From: Paenibacillus swuensis
GTDB taxonomy: Bacteria; Bacillota; Bacilli; Paenibacillales; DY6
Length of the DNA: 64,000 nt
Reading direction: 5' to 3'
Assembly: GCF_001644605.1 (NCBI RefSeq)
Contig: NZ_CP011388.1
Coordinates: 2,880,501-2,944,500, forward strand
The position numbers were made by a program, and so were the translations under genes. Positions 46,814-56,020 of this stretch are shown here, piece by piece. The number at the start of each line of letters is the position of its first letter. The first letter of the stretch is position 1. The notes under the pieces are model-generated. The model ran no database searches. It had not been told where the DNA came from and saw nothing but the letters and a program-made list of their open reading frames with translations.

Positions 46814-48434
46814 CGGGTTTCCCTCCTGACGGATCATGGGGAATCGATTTCCCTTTCTGACCGCTCTGCTGAATGATCATATGCTGCATGCTCGGATCGA
46901 CCCGCTGCTCATTGTGCACAGGCATATACTTCGGCCGCTTGTTTAACAGATGCAGGGGTGCCCGAACCAGCGTATCCTTCATATCCCTCAGGGTGAGCGG
47001 GGCTGCCGGGGACAGATAAGGAATGCCGAAGGAGCGGAGGTTGGCCATATGTCCCAACATGAAGAAAATGCCGAGCAGAATTCCGTACATGCCGAAGGTT
47101 GCCCCCAAAAACATTAGCGGAAAGCGGAGCATTCGCACCGCGATAGCGGCGTTATATCGCGGGATCGCGAAGGAAGCGATCCCTGTCAGGGAAACGACGA
47201 TAACGACAGGCGCGGAGACGATGCCCGCGGTTACGGCGGCTTGTCCGATCACCAGCGCGCCCAAGATACCCAAGGCGGATCCTACCGCTTTAGGAAGTCT
47301 GACCCCGGCTTCGCGCAGGGATTCAAAGATAATCTCCATTAATAACGCCTCAATCACGGCGGGAAATGGAATCGCCTCCCTTGCGGCGGCGATGGAAAGC
47401 ATAAGAGAAGTAGGCAGTAAATCCTGATGGAAAGTGGTCACGGCAACATACAAAGCGGGTGTGGTTAAAGACAGCACGAGTAAGAAATAACGTAACAGAC
47501 GGACCAGACTGGTAACCCAGAACCGTTCGTAATAATCTTCACTGGCTTGCATGTACTGCCAGAAGACGGTTGGCACAATGAGAACGAAAGGCGTACCGTC
47601 TACGAATATAGCCACCCGGCCTTCCAGAAGAGAGGCCGCAACGGTATCGGGCCGTTCCGTGATCTGGACCTGGGGGAAGGGGGAATACACACTATCCTCG
47701 ATTAATTCTTCCACATAGGCGCTTTCCAGAATGGCGTCAATATCAATTTTCTGAAGACGCTTCTCCACTTCTTCCACGACCGCCTGATCGGCGATTTGAT
47801 CCAGGTAAGAGATGACAATGTTGGTGTTGGTCTGTTTCCCGAGCACCAAGGCTTTCATTTTCAGATGTGGAGTTTTTAACTTGCGGCGCACCATGGAGGT
47901 GTTCGTTCTTAAATTCTCAATAAAGCCTTCCCGCGGACCTCTGACCACAGATTCCGTTTCAGGCTCGGCTACAGATCTTGTGGAAGGACCGCGAAGTCCC
48001 AAGAGCAGTACAGAGCTGTCCCCTTCCAGAAGAATTCCCGTGTCTCCGCCAAGCACGGCGAGCAGAAATTCGCTATAATTACTTGAGGTTTTCATTTGTC
48101 CGGAAGGAATGGAACGCTCCGCCAGCTTCTCAATAGTCGGCTCATCACCTTCGAGAATCATGATGGCTTCGAGGGCGGCGTTAACTTGCTGCGAACTCAC
48201 CAATCCGTCGATGAATACGGCCAAGGCTTTCTTGCCGCCCTGGACCTCAAATGGCAGAACGACAAAGTCCGAGCTGTCTTTGAATAAAGCTTCGATTTGT
48301 TTCTTATTTTCTTCAAGACGGGTGGAGAAGCGCTTATCCTTCAGTTCGGTCACAAAGTCATATTCCAGCAAACCCGTTTCCGGTTTGGATTTGGACTTCG
48401 ATTTCTTCGTTCTCAATTTTCTTTTCAGCAACAT
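46800..48434 (-). CDS. Spore germination protein, GerA (A subunit) family
   Basis: 544 residues from ATG 48434, chosen for AAAGGCGG eight to nine bases upstream; ATG 48470 and 48440 are alternatives. A basic N-terminus (KRKLRTKKSKSKSK) leads to the soluble N-terminal domain, then FIDGTPFVLIVPTVFWQYMQASEDYYER, the hallmark segment, and about five transmembrane helices. A subunits form the ion channel/scaffold of the germinant receptor complex in the inner spore membrane. First gene of the operon, divergent from the cardiolipin synthase. Forespore (sigma-G) control is usual for this family but not proved here. Confidence 0.94.
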   Translation of the reverse strand: MLLKRKLRTKKSKSKSKPETGLLEYDFVTELKDKRFSTRLEENKKQIEALFKDSSDFVVLPFEVQGGKKALAVFIDGLVSSQQVNAALEAIMILEGDEPTIEKLAERSIPSGQMKTSSNYSEFLLAVLGGDTGILLEGDSSVLLLGLRGPSTRSVAEPETESVVRGPREGFIENLRTNTSMVRRKLKTPHLKMKALVLGKQTNTNIVISYLDQIADQAVVEEVEKRLQKIDIDAILESAYVEELIEDSVYSPFPQVQITERPDTVAASLLEGRVAIFVDGTPFVLIVPTVFWQYMQASEDYYERFWVTSLVRLLRYFLLVLSLTTPALYVAVTTFHQDLLPTSLMLSIAAAREAIPFPAVIEALLMEIIFESLREAGVRLPKAVGSALGILGALVIGQAAVTAGIVSAPVVIVVSLTGIASFAIPRYNAAIAVRMLRFPLMFLGATFGMYGILLGIFFMLGHMANLRSFGIPYLSPAAPLTLRDMKDTLVRAPLHLLNKRPKYMPVHNEQRVDPSMQHMIIQQSGQKGKSIPHDPSGGKPDETN

Positions 48435-48531
48435 GTGCATACCCGCCTTTCTCTTTTGTAAGAACCGCATTGGTCATGTCAAAAGTGGTTATATCTATGT
48501 AGAGTGAAATTTGCCCGGGGGTGGAAAGCAA

Positions 48532-49968
48532 TTGTTTTGGTTTTGGATCGCGGCTGTACTGTTTATTTTCATAACGCAGATGGCAACCATATTAATACTT
48601 GAATTCCGGCATCCGTCGAAGACGATCGCTTGGATGTTTATTCTGTTTATTTTTCCAATTATCGGATTTGTTATGTATTATTTTTTGGCCAAAGAGTACA
48701 AGCACCGTCGCAGAGTACGTCGGAAAGGGAGTCTCATATCCAAGGAGGTTCGAGAGTTTGTCTTTAAAGAGGCGAATATCGTGCGCAAGCCGGAAGATGT
48801 GTGTAATGACGAATTCATGGAACAGCATAGGTTATTCGGGTTATTGCAGGCTTTGCCGGACTCCCCAATAACAACTTGTAATGAAACGCAGGTGCTTACA
48901 AACGCGGAGCAGACGTACGAAGCGATCTTTCGAGCGATTGAAGGGGCCAAGCATCATGTGCACGTGGAGTATTACATATTTCAGCCGGACAAAATAGGGA
49001 CGAAGTTCAGAGATTTGCTCATTCGCAAAGCGCAAGAGGGCGTTGAGGTGCGGCTGATAGTGGACGGGGTAGGCAGCCATAATCTGGGGGCTAAATTTCT
49101 TAAGCCGCTTAAAGACGCGGGTATCGAGCAGCATTTCTTTCTGCCGCCGATGGTTGCTTTTTTCGACAAGAGAGTGAACTATCGCAATCATCGCAAAATC
49201 GTCGTCGTAGACGGTCTCACGGGATTTCTTGGCGGTATTAATATTGGGGACGAGCATCTTGGAGCCAATGAAATATTGGGATTCTGGAGAGATACGCATT
49301 TACGGGTTACGGGAGACGCTGTGTATTTTCTGCAACATACGTTCCTTACGGACTGGGCTTTTGTCAGCAAAAGAAAGATTACGCATCTGGAATATTTCCC
49401 GAAGCATGGTTGCGTGGGCAAGGAACAGGTACAGATTATTTCCAGCGGTCCCGATGTACAGTGGGATTCCATTCTGGAGATGATATTCGGGGCGATTACC
49501 GTTGCCAAAAAGAGAATCTGGATCGCCTCGCCTTATTTCATCCCGGATGACAGCATCTATATGGCTCTCAAAACCGCGGCGGTCAGCGGGCTGGACGTGC
49601 GGTTAGTGCTGCCCGGTATTCCTGATTCCAGATTGGTTGAACTAGCGGCTATGTCTTATCTGGAAGAATTGATGCAAGCAGGGGTGCGGGTGTTCTCGTA
49701 CCAGAAGGGGTTTATTCACGCGAAAATCATGGTCATCGACAACATGCTGGCCACGGTGGGGACGGCGAATATGGATATGCGAAGCTTCTTCAGCAATTTC
49801 GAATTAAACGCCGTCATGTTTGACAAGAAATCGATTAGACGTATAGAAGAGGATTTTCAGCAGGATTTGAAAGACAGCAAAGAATTAGACCTCAAGGAAT
49901 TTTCCATGAGGTCCCGAATGCAGAGAAGCAAGGAAGTATTGGCCAGATTGCTGTCGCCGTTATTGTAA
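48532..49968 (+). CDS. Cardiolipin synthase (phospholipase D type)
   Basis: About 478 residues. Two N-terminal helices (FWFWIAAVLFIFITQMATILIL; IAWMFILFIFPIIGFVMYYFL). Two HKD active-site motifs follow: HRKIVVVDGLTGFLGG and HAKIMVIDNMLATVGTAN. The enzyme joins two phosphatidylglycerols into cardiolipin and glycerol at the membrane. TTG 48532 is chosen because GGTGG is correctly spaced before it; TTG 48511 is the alternative. The gene is divergent from the ger operon, with only about 100 bases between. Confidence 0.94.
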   Translation: MFWFWIAAVLFIFITQMATILILEFRHPSKTIAWMFILFIFPIIGFVMYYFLAKEYKHRRRVRRKGSLISKEVREFVFKEANIVRKPEDVCNDEFMEQHRLFGLLQALPDSPITTCNETQVLTNAEQTYEAIFRAIEGAKHHVHVEYYIFQPDKIGTKFRDLLIRKAQEGVEVRLIVDGVGSHNLGAKFLKPLKDAGIEQHFFLPPMVAFFDKRVNYRNHRKIVVVDGLTGFLGGINIGDEHLGANEILGFWRDTHLRVTGDAVYFLQHTFLTDWAFVSKRKITHLEYFPKHGCVGKEQVQIISSGPDVQWDSILEMIFGAITVAKKRIWIASPYFIPDDSIYMALKTAAVSGLDVRLVLPGIPDSRLVELAAMSYLEELMQAGVRVFSYQKGFIHAKIMVIDNMLATVGTANMDMRSFFSNFELNAVMFDKKSIRRIEEDFQQDLKDSKELDLKEFSMRSRMQRSKEVLARLLSPLL

Positions 49969-50859
49969 TTACTTCAGATGTTGGAGAATAGAATACAGAT
50001 TCTGAGCGGGGACCTCCTGAATGAGGTCCCCGTATGTATGTAATCGTTCCTGGATATTAAACAGGTGGAAGTCTTGCGCGGTAATGCCCATCTTTAGTTC
50101 CTCCCATTTAAGCGGAGTCGACACCGGCGCGAAAGGGCGTGCCCGAGGGGTATAGGGGGCGGACAAGGTTTTGCCGGAATAATGCTGTAAATAATCGATA
50201 TAAATGAGGTCGCCTCGGTTCTTCTTCAAGCGTTCAATCGTGAATAGGTTCGGGTGGGACTTGACCAGAAATTCTCCGATGAATTGCCCGATTTTCCGCA
50301 ATTCGTCGAAAGTGATGCCGCGTTCGATCGGGACATAAATCTGGACGCCGGTGGCGCCTGACGTCTTTGGTACTGCCTGAATCTTTAGTGAATCGAGCAC
50401 TTCGCCAACAAGATAAGCGGCTTCCATGATGCGGGGTTCGACTTCAAGGGAAGGGTCGATATCAATCACCCATTCGGCAGGCAGGGGATCGTTGATGTAA
50501 TTAAAGGAGGGGTGAAATTCCAGACAGGCCAAATTCCCAAGCCATAACAGGGTCGGGAGAGAGTCCAGATTTACATAATCAATGCCGTCCAAGGAAGCTG
50601 TGCTGACGAATTCAGGTGTAGGCTCAGGGCAATTTTTCTGATAGAAAGACTTTCCGTCAATCCCGTTCGGCCAACGGATGGTTGTCAAATACCGATTGTC
50701 GCAATACTTCAATAAATAAGGCGACAACGCGGCCAGCTTGGAAAGGTAATCCGCCTTGGTGATCTGTTGATCGGGCCATAAATATTTATCCGGGTTGGAT
50801 ACGGTAATTTCACAGCCTTCAACGATGACAACGCCTTTCTTTCCTTTAGCAGCGCACAT
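49969..50859 (-). CDS. LigD-type polymerase/primase domain as a separate protein (NHEJ)
   Basis: 296 residues, the size of the PolDom module alone. Recognisable segments are SNPDKYLWPDQQITKADYL, FYQKNCPEPTPEFV, WVIDIDPS with the two metal-binding Asp, and SGATGVQIYVPI. This archaeo-eukaryotic primase-type domain fills gaps with ribonucleotides during end joining. In Bacillus subtilis the domain is fused behind the ligase in one protein; here it is its own gene, 10 bases after the ligase gene, with AGGAGG before ATG 50859. Third gene of a Ku-ligase-polymerase operon. Confidence 0.93.
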   Translation of the reverse strand: MCAAKGKKGVVIVEGCEITVSNPDKYLWPDQQITKADYLSKLAALSPYLLKYCDNRYLTTIRWPNGIDGKSFYQKNCPEPTPEFVSTASLDGIDYVNLDSLPTLLWLGNLACLEFHPSFNYINDPLPAEWVIDIDPSLEVEPRIMEAAYLVGEVLDSLKIQAVPKTSGATGVQIYVPIERGITFDELRKIGQFIGEFLVKSHPNLFTIERLKKNRGDLIYIDYLQHYSGKTLSAPYTPRARPFAPVSTPLKWEELKMGITAQDFHLFNIQERLHTYGDLIQEVPAQNLYSILQHLK

Positions 50860-50869
50860 AAGAGACCTC

Positions 50870-51778
50870 CTAAACTTCAGGTACTTTAACGATTTGAGGG
50901 TGGCGGAGCAGTCCGGCCGATGTAATTTCCAATCCGGTAACCGGGCAAGGGAAAGGTTGGCTTGTCCATAGCACCGTTTCCCCTTTCAGATCGGCAGGTA
51001 AAGCGTGAAAGGGCCGTTGATCCAAGGGATGGTCCTGGATATACTGCATGATTCTCCTTTTATGGCCTACATTCAGACCCAGCGATACGCGTCCGAAATA
51101 AACACCGTCGACAGCCATGACCAGACTTGCGACTTGACCTTCCCGCACCGTGACGCCGACAATATCCACCGTCAAGTTCACCGTAATTTTCTTCTTAAAC
51201 CAATCCTTGTGTTTCTTCCCTTCTTTATAAGAACCGGACAGCCGCTTGCTGACGATGCCTTCCCAGCCGTTGGTGCTGACCCAGTTCCATAGGGCGGCCC
51301 CGTCATGGAATAAATCGCTCACCAACAGATTCGGATGCTTGTCCGGAAACCGGGCAAGCAGACGTTGATGGCGCTCGGCGTAAGGAAGCTTCCGCAGATC
51401 CTCGCCATCTTCGTAAAGCAAGTCGAACAGGACATAAACGACGGGACTGCGTTCCATCATGTCCTTGATTCCTGTGGCGGAGCGGGTACGTTCCCGTTGG
51501 AGCACCTTCTGGAAGACAGGACGTTGCAGCACAGGATCAATGACGACCGCTTCCCCGTCCAGAAGAAGCTCTCCCTTCAGGGAAGAGAGGCGCTGCGCCA
51601 CTTCAGGATACACGGAATTTTTAAGCAACATCTTCCGGGAATAGAGATCGACTTTGCCGTTCCCCACGGCGGACAGTAACCGAACTCCGTCCCACTTGAT
51701 TTGATACCCCCAGTCGTCTCCTTCAGGAATGGCTTCCTGAAGGATCGGAGCCATCGGGTTTCCGGGCAATGGAATCAT
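50870..51778 (-). CDS. ATP-dependent DNA ligase (LigD ligase domain, stand-alone)
   Basis: 302 residues. Motif I is YQIKWDGVRLL with adenylated Lys28, motif III LLDGEAVVID, motif IV EGIVSKRL, motif V KDWFKKK. An OB-fold domain follows. It seals double-strand breaks held by Ku. ATGA overlap with the Ku gene shows coupling. Together with the next gene it equals the single LigD polypeptide of Bacillus, split in two. Confidence 0.94.
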   Translation of the reverse strand: MIPLPGNPMAPILQEAIPEGDDWGYQIKWDGVRLLSAVGNGKVDLYSRKMLLKNSVYPEVAQRLSSLKGELLLDGEAVVIDPVLQRPVFQKVLQRERTRSATGIKDMMERSPVVYVLFDLLYEDGEDLRKLPYAERHQRLLARFPDKHPNLLVSDLFHDGAALWNWVSTNGWEGIVSKRLSGSYKEGKKHKDWFKKKITVNLTVDIVGVTVREGQVASLVMAVDGVYFGRVSLGLNVGHKRRIMQYIQDHPLDQRPFHALPADLKGETVLWTSQPFPCPVTGLEITSAGLLRHPQIVKVPEV

Positions 51779-52629
51779 CCGATATCTTTGGCTTTCGCTT
51801 TCGTTTTACGTTTCTTCTTCTCTTCGGGAGCAGCTTCGGCGGATGCTGCGCCTTTTCCAGCCGGTGGGGCGGCGGCGAGGGAAGCTTGCAATGCGGACAT
51901 CAGGTCAATGACATTGGTCTGTTGCTGCTGAGGAGCAACTTTAATTTCCTCGCCCGCGACTTTGGCTTGTATCAGGTTCATCAGATCCTCTCGGTATTGA
52001 TCCTTATACTTACCCGGTTCGAACGGTGTCGACAACTGTTCGATCAACATTTTGGCCATCGTCAACTCTTTATCGTTCACTTGGATCGCCTGAGGCAGGT
52101 TCGGAACTTGGGAAATCGGGCGAATTTCATCCGGATAGAAGATCGTTTCCATGGAAATACAGTTATCTATTACACGGATGGCCGCCATGGAGCTTTTGGA
52201 ACGAATGGAGATTTGAGCGATACCGATTTTACCGGATTGGCGCATGGCTTCCAGCAATAGATTATAGGCGTTGGCTCCCGCTGAATCCGGTGAGAGGTAA
52301 TACGTTTTCTGGAAATAGATCGGATCAATTTCATTCAAATCCACGAAGTCCAGTATTTTAATTTCTTTGTTTCCCGCGGAACCGATGGACTCCAGTTCAT
52401 CCTTCTCAAACAGAACGAAACGGCCTTTCTCATACTCATAACCCTTTGCGATGTCTTCCCATTCCACTTCCACATCATGCACGGGACATTTTCGGATATA
52501 AGCCAGCGGCGAACCGCAATCTTTATGTATGTAGCGCATGGAGATGTCTTTGTCTTCCGTAGCGGAGAACATCTTAACAGGGACGTGAACCAGGCCAAAG
52601 GAAATGGCGCCTTTCCAAACCGTATGCAT
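51775..52629 (-). CDS. ku: Ku protein (non-homologous end joining)
   Basis: 284 residues from ATG 52629, with GGAGG six bases upstream; an earlier ATG (52647) adds six residues only. The opening MHTVWKGAISFGLVHVPVKMF is the bacterial Ku signature, followed by RYIHKDCGSPLAYIRKCP and the ring-forming core (YYLSPD...AYNLLLEAM). The C-terminus is basic (EEKKKRKTKAKAK), as in DNA-threading Ku tails. It binds broken DNA ends as a homodimer and recruits the ligase and polymerase encoded downstream. Such operons are often spore-related, guarding DNA during dormancy. Confidence 0.95.
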   Translation of the reverse strand: MHTVWKGAISFGLVHVPVKMFSATEDKDISMRYIHKDCGSPLAYIRKCPVHDVEVEWEDIAKGYEYEKGRFVLFEKDELESIGSAGNKEIKILDFVDLNEIDPIYFQKTYYLSPDSAGANAYNLLLEAMRQSGKIGIAQISIRSKSSMAAIRVIDNCISMETIFYPDEIRPISQVPNLPQAIQVNDKELTMAKMLIEQLSTPFEPGKYKDQYREDLMNLIQAKVAGEEIKVAPQQQQTNVIDLMSALQASLAAAPPAGKGAASAEAAPEEKKKRKTKAKAKDIG

Positions 52630-52824
52630 AATAAACCTCCAGATCAATTAGATTTTCGGGTGTATCCCGAGGATTGATATTCTAGTATACGTAGAAGTCT
52701 GAACTTAAATATCCTGAAGTATCATTTTTCACCATATAAGTCCTTGGTATACCTGACAAAAGCCACTTTAAGCGGTGAATTGAGAAAGCTTTGCTATGTA
52801 CAGAAACTAAATTCCGGTCAATGT

Positions 52825-52853
52825 TTGCGGCTTGTACTTCGTACCGATATAAT
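52825..52853 (+). promoter_or_regulatory. Promoter of the tsaE operon
   Basis: TTGCGG (52825-52830), 17 bases, TATAAT (52848-52853), 36 bases before the GTG start. Confidence 0.7.
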
Positions 52854-52888
52854 AATAGACAGCCATTGTCATGTTAGGAGTGAGCTTT

Positions 52889-53383
52889 GTGTTCGCAGAG
52901 CCTGTAGGCTATGAGTTTATAGCAAGAACGGAAGAAGATACGTTAAGATTGGCCGCGCTTCTGGCCGGGCGCATTCAGGCAGGTACGATTGTGGCGCTGG
53001 ACGGCGATTTAGGCGCGGGGAAGACGCGGTTTTCGAAAGCTTTCGCAGAGGCTATGGGCGTACCCGGGGTCGTGAACAGTCCGACATTTACCATTATTAA
53101 AGAATACCGGGGGGAGGTATTTCCCCTTTATCATATGGATGTATATCGTATTTCGGAAGAAGAGGCCGGCGATCTGGGACTGGATGAATATTTCTATGGA
53201 GACGGTGTGACGATCGTGGAATGGGCAAGCATTGTGGAAGATTTGCTCCCCGCGGAACGGCTTTCCATGTTCATTGAACATCTGGGCGGCGAGGAGCGGC
53301 GGTTTCGAATCGATGCCCGCGGGGAACCTTATGTTCATTGGTGCGAGGCATTGGAAGAAGCCGGTGTTGTACGGAAGAGGTAG
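52889..53383 (+). CDS. tsaE: tRNA t6A biosynthesis ATPase TsaE
   Basis: 164 residues. Walker A is GDLGAGKTRFSKAF; SPTFTIIKEY and YHMDVYRI are switch elements of the family, and VEWAS follows near the end. TsaE drives turnover of the TsaB-TsaD complex that adds threonylcarbamoyl to A37 of ANN-reading tRNAs. GTG 52889 is preferred: AGGAG (52876-52880) is eight bases before it, while ATG 52871 lies upstream of that site. It begins the tsaE-tsaB-rimI-tsaD group. Confidence 0.95.
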   Translation: MFAEPVGYEFIARTEEDTLRLAALLAGRIQAGTIVALDGDLGAGKTRFSKAFAEAMGVPGVVNSPTFTIIKEYRGEVFPLYHMDVYRISEEEAGDLGLDEYFYGDGVTIVEWASIVEDLLPAERLSMFIEHLGGEERRFRIDARGEPYVHWCEALEEAGVVRKR

Positions 53384-53531
53384 AATGGTAACAGTGAAGG
53401 AAAGCGAAAAGAAAAGCAAGAGATGGCAAATTGTCAGGCAGCCAAATGGATAGCCAGCCGAATAGCTAGCATGAAACATGGTTATTGACATTAGGTAATC
53501 TATCTGTTGCAGCATAAAGGGGCTTAGCGCG

Positions 53532-54326
53532 GTGAGCGATTCAAGGGAACATAACAAAGCTGTAGACAAGCATAGCCGCATTTTAGCGATGGATACTTCC
53601 ACCTCGTCGATGTCGGTAGCGGTATTGGAAGGCAACCGGATGCTGGAAGAAGTAAATTCGTTCGCGGAGCGGAATCATTCCTTATATCTTCTTCCGATTA
53701 TCCAGCAATTGTTGGGCGCGTTGAATATGCAGGTGTCCGATCTGGACGGGATTGCCGTAGGTCGGGGACCCGGCTCCTATACAGGGGTGCGCATCGGCGT
53801 AACGGTAGGCAAAACGTTGGCGTGGGCAAACCGGATTCCTGTCATCGGGGTGTCGAGCTTGGAGGCGCTTAGCTATGGAAGCAGGGGAATGTGCAAGGGA
53901 GAACGTGGCGATGCCCTGAGCAATGAGTGGATCGTACCTCTGATGGATGCCCGCCGAGGTCAGGCTTATACGGCGCTATTCCGTTGCCGTAGGGATGGAT
54001 CGGGTTGGGAACGCATGGCTGAGGATGCGGTACTCCTTGTTGAACCGTGGTTACAGGAACTGAAGAAACGTATGACCGGAGAACAATTGCCGGAACGGGT
54101 TGTGTTTGTCGGAGAACTTGAGAAGTTTACGGAGCTTATTCATGCGTTCGGGGAAGCAGCCGGAGTTGAAGTGCAGATCTCAGACCGCTCTATACGCGCG
54201 GAACATATCGGTCAATTGGCGTTTGAGCAATGGTCTTCGGGCATGCAGGAGGATACTCACGCTTTTGTGCCGAATTATACACAGTTGGCGGAAGCCGAAG
54301 TGAATCTTAAAGCGGCGAAGAAGTAA
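53532..54326 (+). CDS. tsaB: tRNA t6A biosynthesis protein TsaB
   Basis: 264 residues, start GTG 53532 behind AAGGGG. The ASKHA-type fold opens with ILAMDTSTSSMSVAVL; GIAVGRGPGSYTGVRIGVTVGKTLAW is the family signature. TsaB is the structural partner of TsaD and lacks the metal-binding His pair, as expected. About 30 residues precede the conserved fold, slightly more than usual. Followed after 14 bases by rimI. Confidence 0.95.
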   Translation: MSDSREHNKAVDKHSRILAMDTSTSSMSVAVLEGNRMLEEVNSFAERNHSLYLLPIIQQLLGALNMQVSDLDGIAVGRGPGSYTGVRIGVTVGKTLAWANRIPVIGVSSLEALSYGSRGMCKGERGDALSNEWIVPLMDARRGQAYTALFRCRRDGSGWERMAEDAVLLVEPWLQELKKRMTGEQLPERVVFVGELEKFTELIHAFGEAAGVEVQISDRSIRAEHIGQLAFEQWSSGMQEDTHAFVPNYTQLAEAEVNLKAAKK

Positions 54327-54340
54327 GGGGAGATCATTCC

Positions 54341-54826
54341 ATGTTGGACGCTAAATTTCATGCGCAAGAGACTGAAGGCTTGGCATTTCGGCCTATGCGG
54401 GTCGAGGACATTCCAAGCATCTGTGTCATCGAGGAAGAATCATTCAGCACGCCTTGGACATCGGGTGCTTTCTATAATGAATTGACGAACAATCATTTTG
54501 CAAAGTATATCGTTATGGAAATTCAAGGGGAAATCGCCGGATATGGCGGCATGTGGCTTATTATGGACGAGGCGCATGTTACGAATGTCGCTGTTCGCGA
54601 ACCTTTCCGCGGCCGCAAGTTGGGTGAACGGATGATGCGGGAAATGCAGGCTACGGCCGTAAGTTCAGGTGCCGTTAAGATGACGCTCGAGGTGCGCGTC
54701 TCCAATCGGGTTGCCCAAAACTTATACGAAAAGCTGGGCTTCACACAAGCCGGTGTGCGCAAGGGCTATTACAGCGATAACCAGGAAGATGCGCTGATTA
54801 TGTGGGCGGATTTACCTTTGAAGTAA
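54341..54826 (+). CDS. rimI: Ribosomal protein S18-alanine N-acetyltransferase RimI
   Basis: 161 residues, GNAT fold: FRPMRVEDIPSICVIEEESF, THVTNVAVREPFRGRKLGERMM with the acetyl-CoA loop (RGRKLG), and NRVAQNLYEKLGFTQAGVRKGYY. The SYP-type FxxPW motif (FSTPWTSGAFYNEL) is typical of RimI. It acetylates the N-terminal alanine of ribosomal protein S18. GGGGAG precedes ATG 54341. Placement between tsaB and tsaD matches Bacillus. Confidence 0.94.
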   Translation: MLDAKFHAQETEGLAFRPMRVEDIPSICVIEEESFSTPWTSGAFYNELTNNHFAKYIVMEIQGEIAGYGGMWLIMDEAHVTNVAVREPFRGRKLGERMMREMQATAVSSGAVKMTLEVRVSNRVAQNLYEKLGFTQAGVRKGYYSDNQEDALIMWADLPLK

Positions 54827-54930
54827 AAGATGGGATGAAGCGGTATGATTTGAATCGCGAGAATAAGCGAGGATGCCGCATGATGTAAGTAAATACAGTG
54901 ATGACAAGATGATATAGGAGCAATTTCCTC

Positions 54931-55977
54931 ATGACGGAGACAACATCGGATCGGCCATGCCGAATCCTTGCAATAGAAACAAGCTGTGATGAAACGGCTG
55001 TGGCGATTGTCGAAGACGGCACTAAAGTGTTGGTCAGTCTGATTTCAAGTCAGATTGAGACCCATCGTCAATTCGGCGGCGTGGTGCCTGAAGTGGCTTC
55101 ACGTAAGCATGTGGAGTCCATTACACGGATTATTGAAGACGCGTTGAACGAAGCGGACATGACCCTGCGGGATATGGACGCCATCGCGGTAACCCAAGGG
55201 CCCGGACTAATCGGGGCCTTGTTAATCGGGAGTGTCGCGGCGAAGGCGCTCGCGCTGTCAGCCGGCCTGCCGCTGATTGCCGTGCACCATATCGCGGGAC
55301 ACATTTACGCCAACCGGCTGGTCCAGCCGCTGGCGTATCCGCTTCTCGCTCTGGTGGTGTCCGGCGGACACACCGAGCTTGTGTCGATCGAGCGCCCTGG
55401 GCGCTTTGAAATCATAGGCCGGACGCGGGATGACGCGGTGGGTGAGGCCTATGATAAGGTTGCGCGGGCGCTCGGGTTCCCTTATCCAGGCGGTCCGCAT
55501 GTCGACCGCCTGGCCGTGGAATCGGCGCAAGTCATGCCGCTGCCGCGGGCATGGCTTGAGCCGGGCTCTTACGATTTCAGCTTCAGCGGGCTGAAATCGG
55601 CTGTCTTGGCCGCGCTGAATACGGCCAAGATGAAAGGCGAAGCCGTCGATCCGGCAGCGCTGGCGCGGGGCTTTCAGGAGTCCGTCATCGATGTTCTCGT
55701 AGAGAAATCGATGCGGGCGGTGAAAGCCCTGGGCGCGAAGCAGCTGCTGCTCTGCGGCGGCGTCGCCGCCAACAAGGGCCTGCGTACCGCGCTGGCTGCG
55801 CGGTGCGAGGCTGAGGGCGTGCCGCTGGCGGTGCCGCCGCTGGCCCTGTGCACGGACAACGCGGCGATGATTGGCGCCGCCGCGTATCTCAAATGGCAAA
55901 CGGGTGAGTTTGCCGATCTGAACTTCAAGGCGGAGCCGGGGCTGTCCCTGGAAGAGTGGTCCGTACGGGCTGACTAA
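54931..55977 (+). CDS. tsaD: tRNA t6A threonylcarbamoyltransferase TsaD
   Basis: 348 residues, typical length. Opens with ILAIETSCDETAVAIVEDG. HIAGHIYAN carries the two metal-binding His; LVVSGGHTEL, YPGGPHVDRLA and CGGVAANKGLR are further ATP/metal-site blocks. Transfers the threonylcarbamoyl group to tRNA A37. The second half is distinctly GC-richer than the first. Ends the operon at a bidirectional terminator. Confidence 0.97.
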   Translation: MTETTSDRPCRILAIETSCDETAVAIVEDGTKVLVSLISSQIETHRQFGGVVPEVASRKHVESITRIIEDALNEADMTLRDMDAIAVTQGPGLIGALLIGSVAAKALALSAGLPLIAVHHIAGHIYANRLVQPLAYPLLALVVSGGHTELVSIERPGRFEIIGRTRDDAVGEAYDKVARALGFPYPGGPHVDRLAVESAQVMPLPRAWLEPGSYDFSFSGLKSAVLAALNTAKMKGEAVDPAALARGFQESVIDVLVEKSMRAVKALGAKQLLLCGGVAANKGLRTALAARCEAEGVPLAVPPLALCTDNAAMIGAAAYLKWQTGEFADLNFKAEPGLSLEEWSVRAD

Positions 55978-55984
55978 TTAAGCA

Positions 55985-56014
55985 TAAAAAAAGAACGGCT
56001 CAGGCCGTTCTTTT
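55985..56014. terminator. Bidirectional terminator between tsaD and the coiled-coil gene
   Basis: AAGAACGGC (55991-55999), a TCAG loop and GCCGTTCTT (56004-56012), with A run before and T run after, serving both convergent genes. Confidence 0.92.
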
Positions 56015-56020
56015 CCGCAT

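Noticed and set aside
52648-52824. Small gene or RNA in the Ku-tsaE spacer
   Set aside because: Only a short CGGG/CCCG inverted pair near 52660 and promoter sequences are visible; no ribosome site with an open frame.
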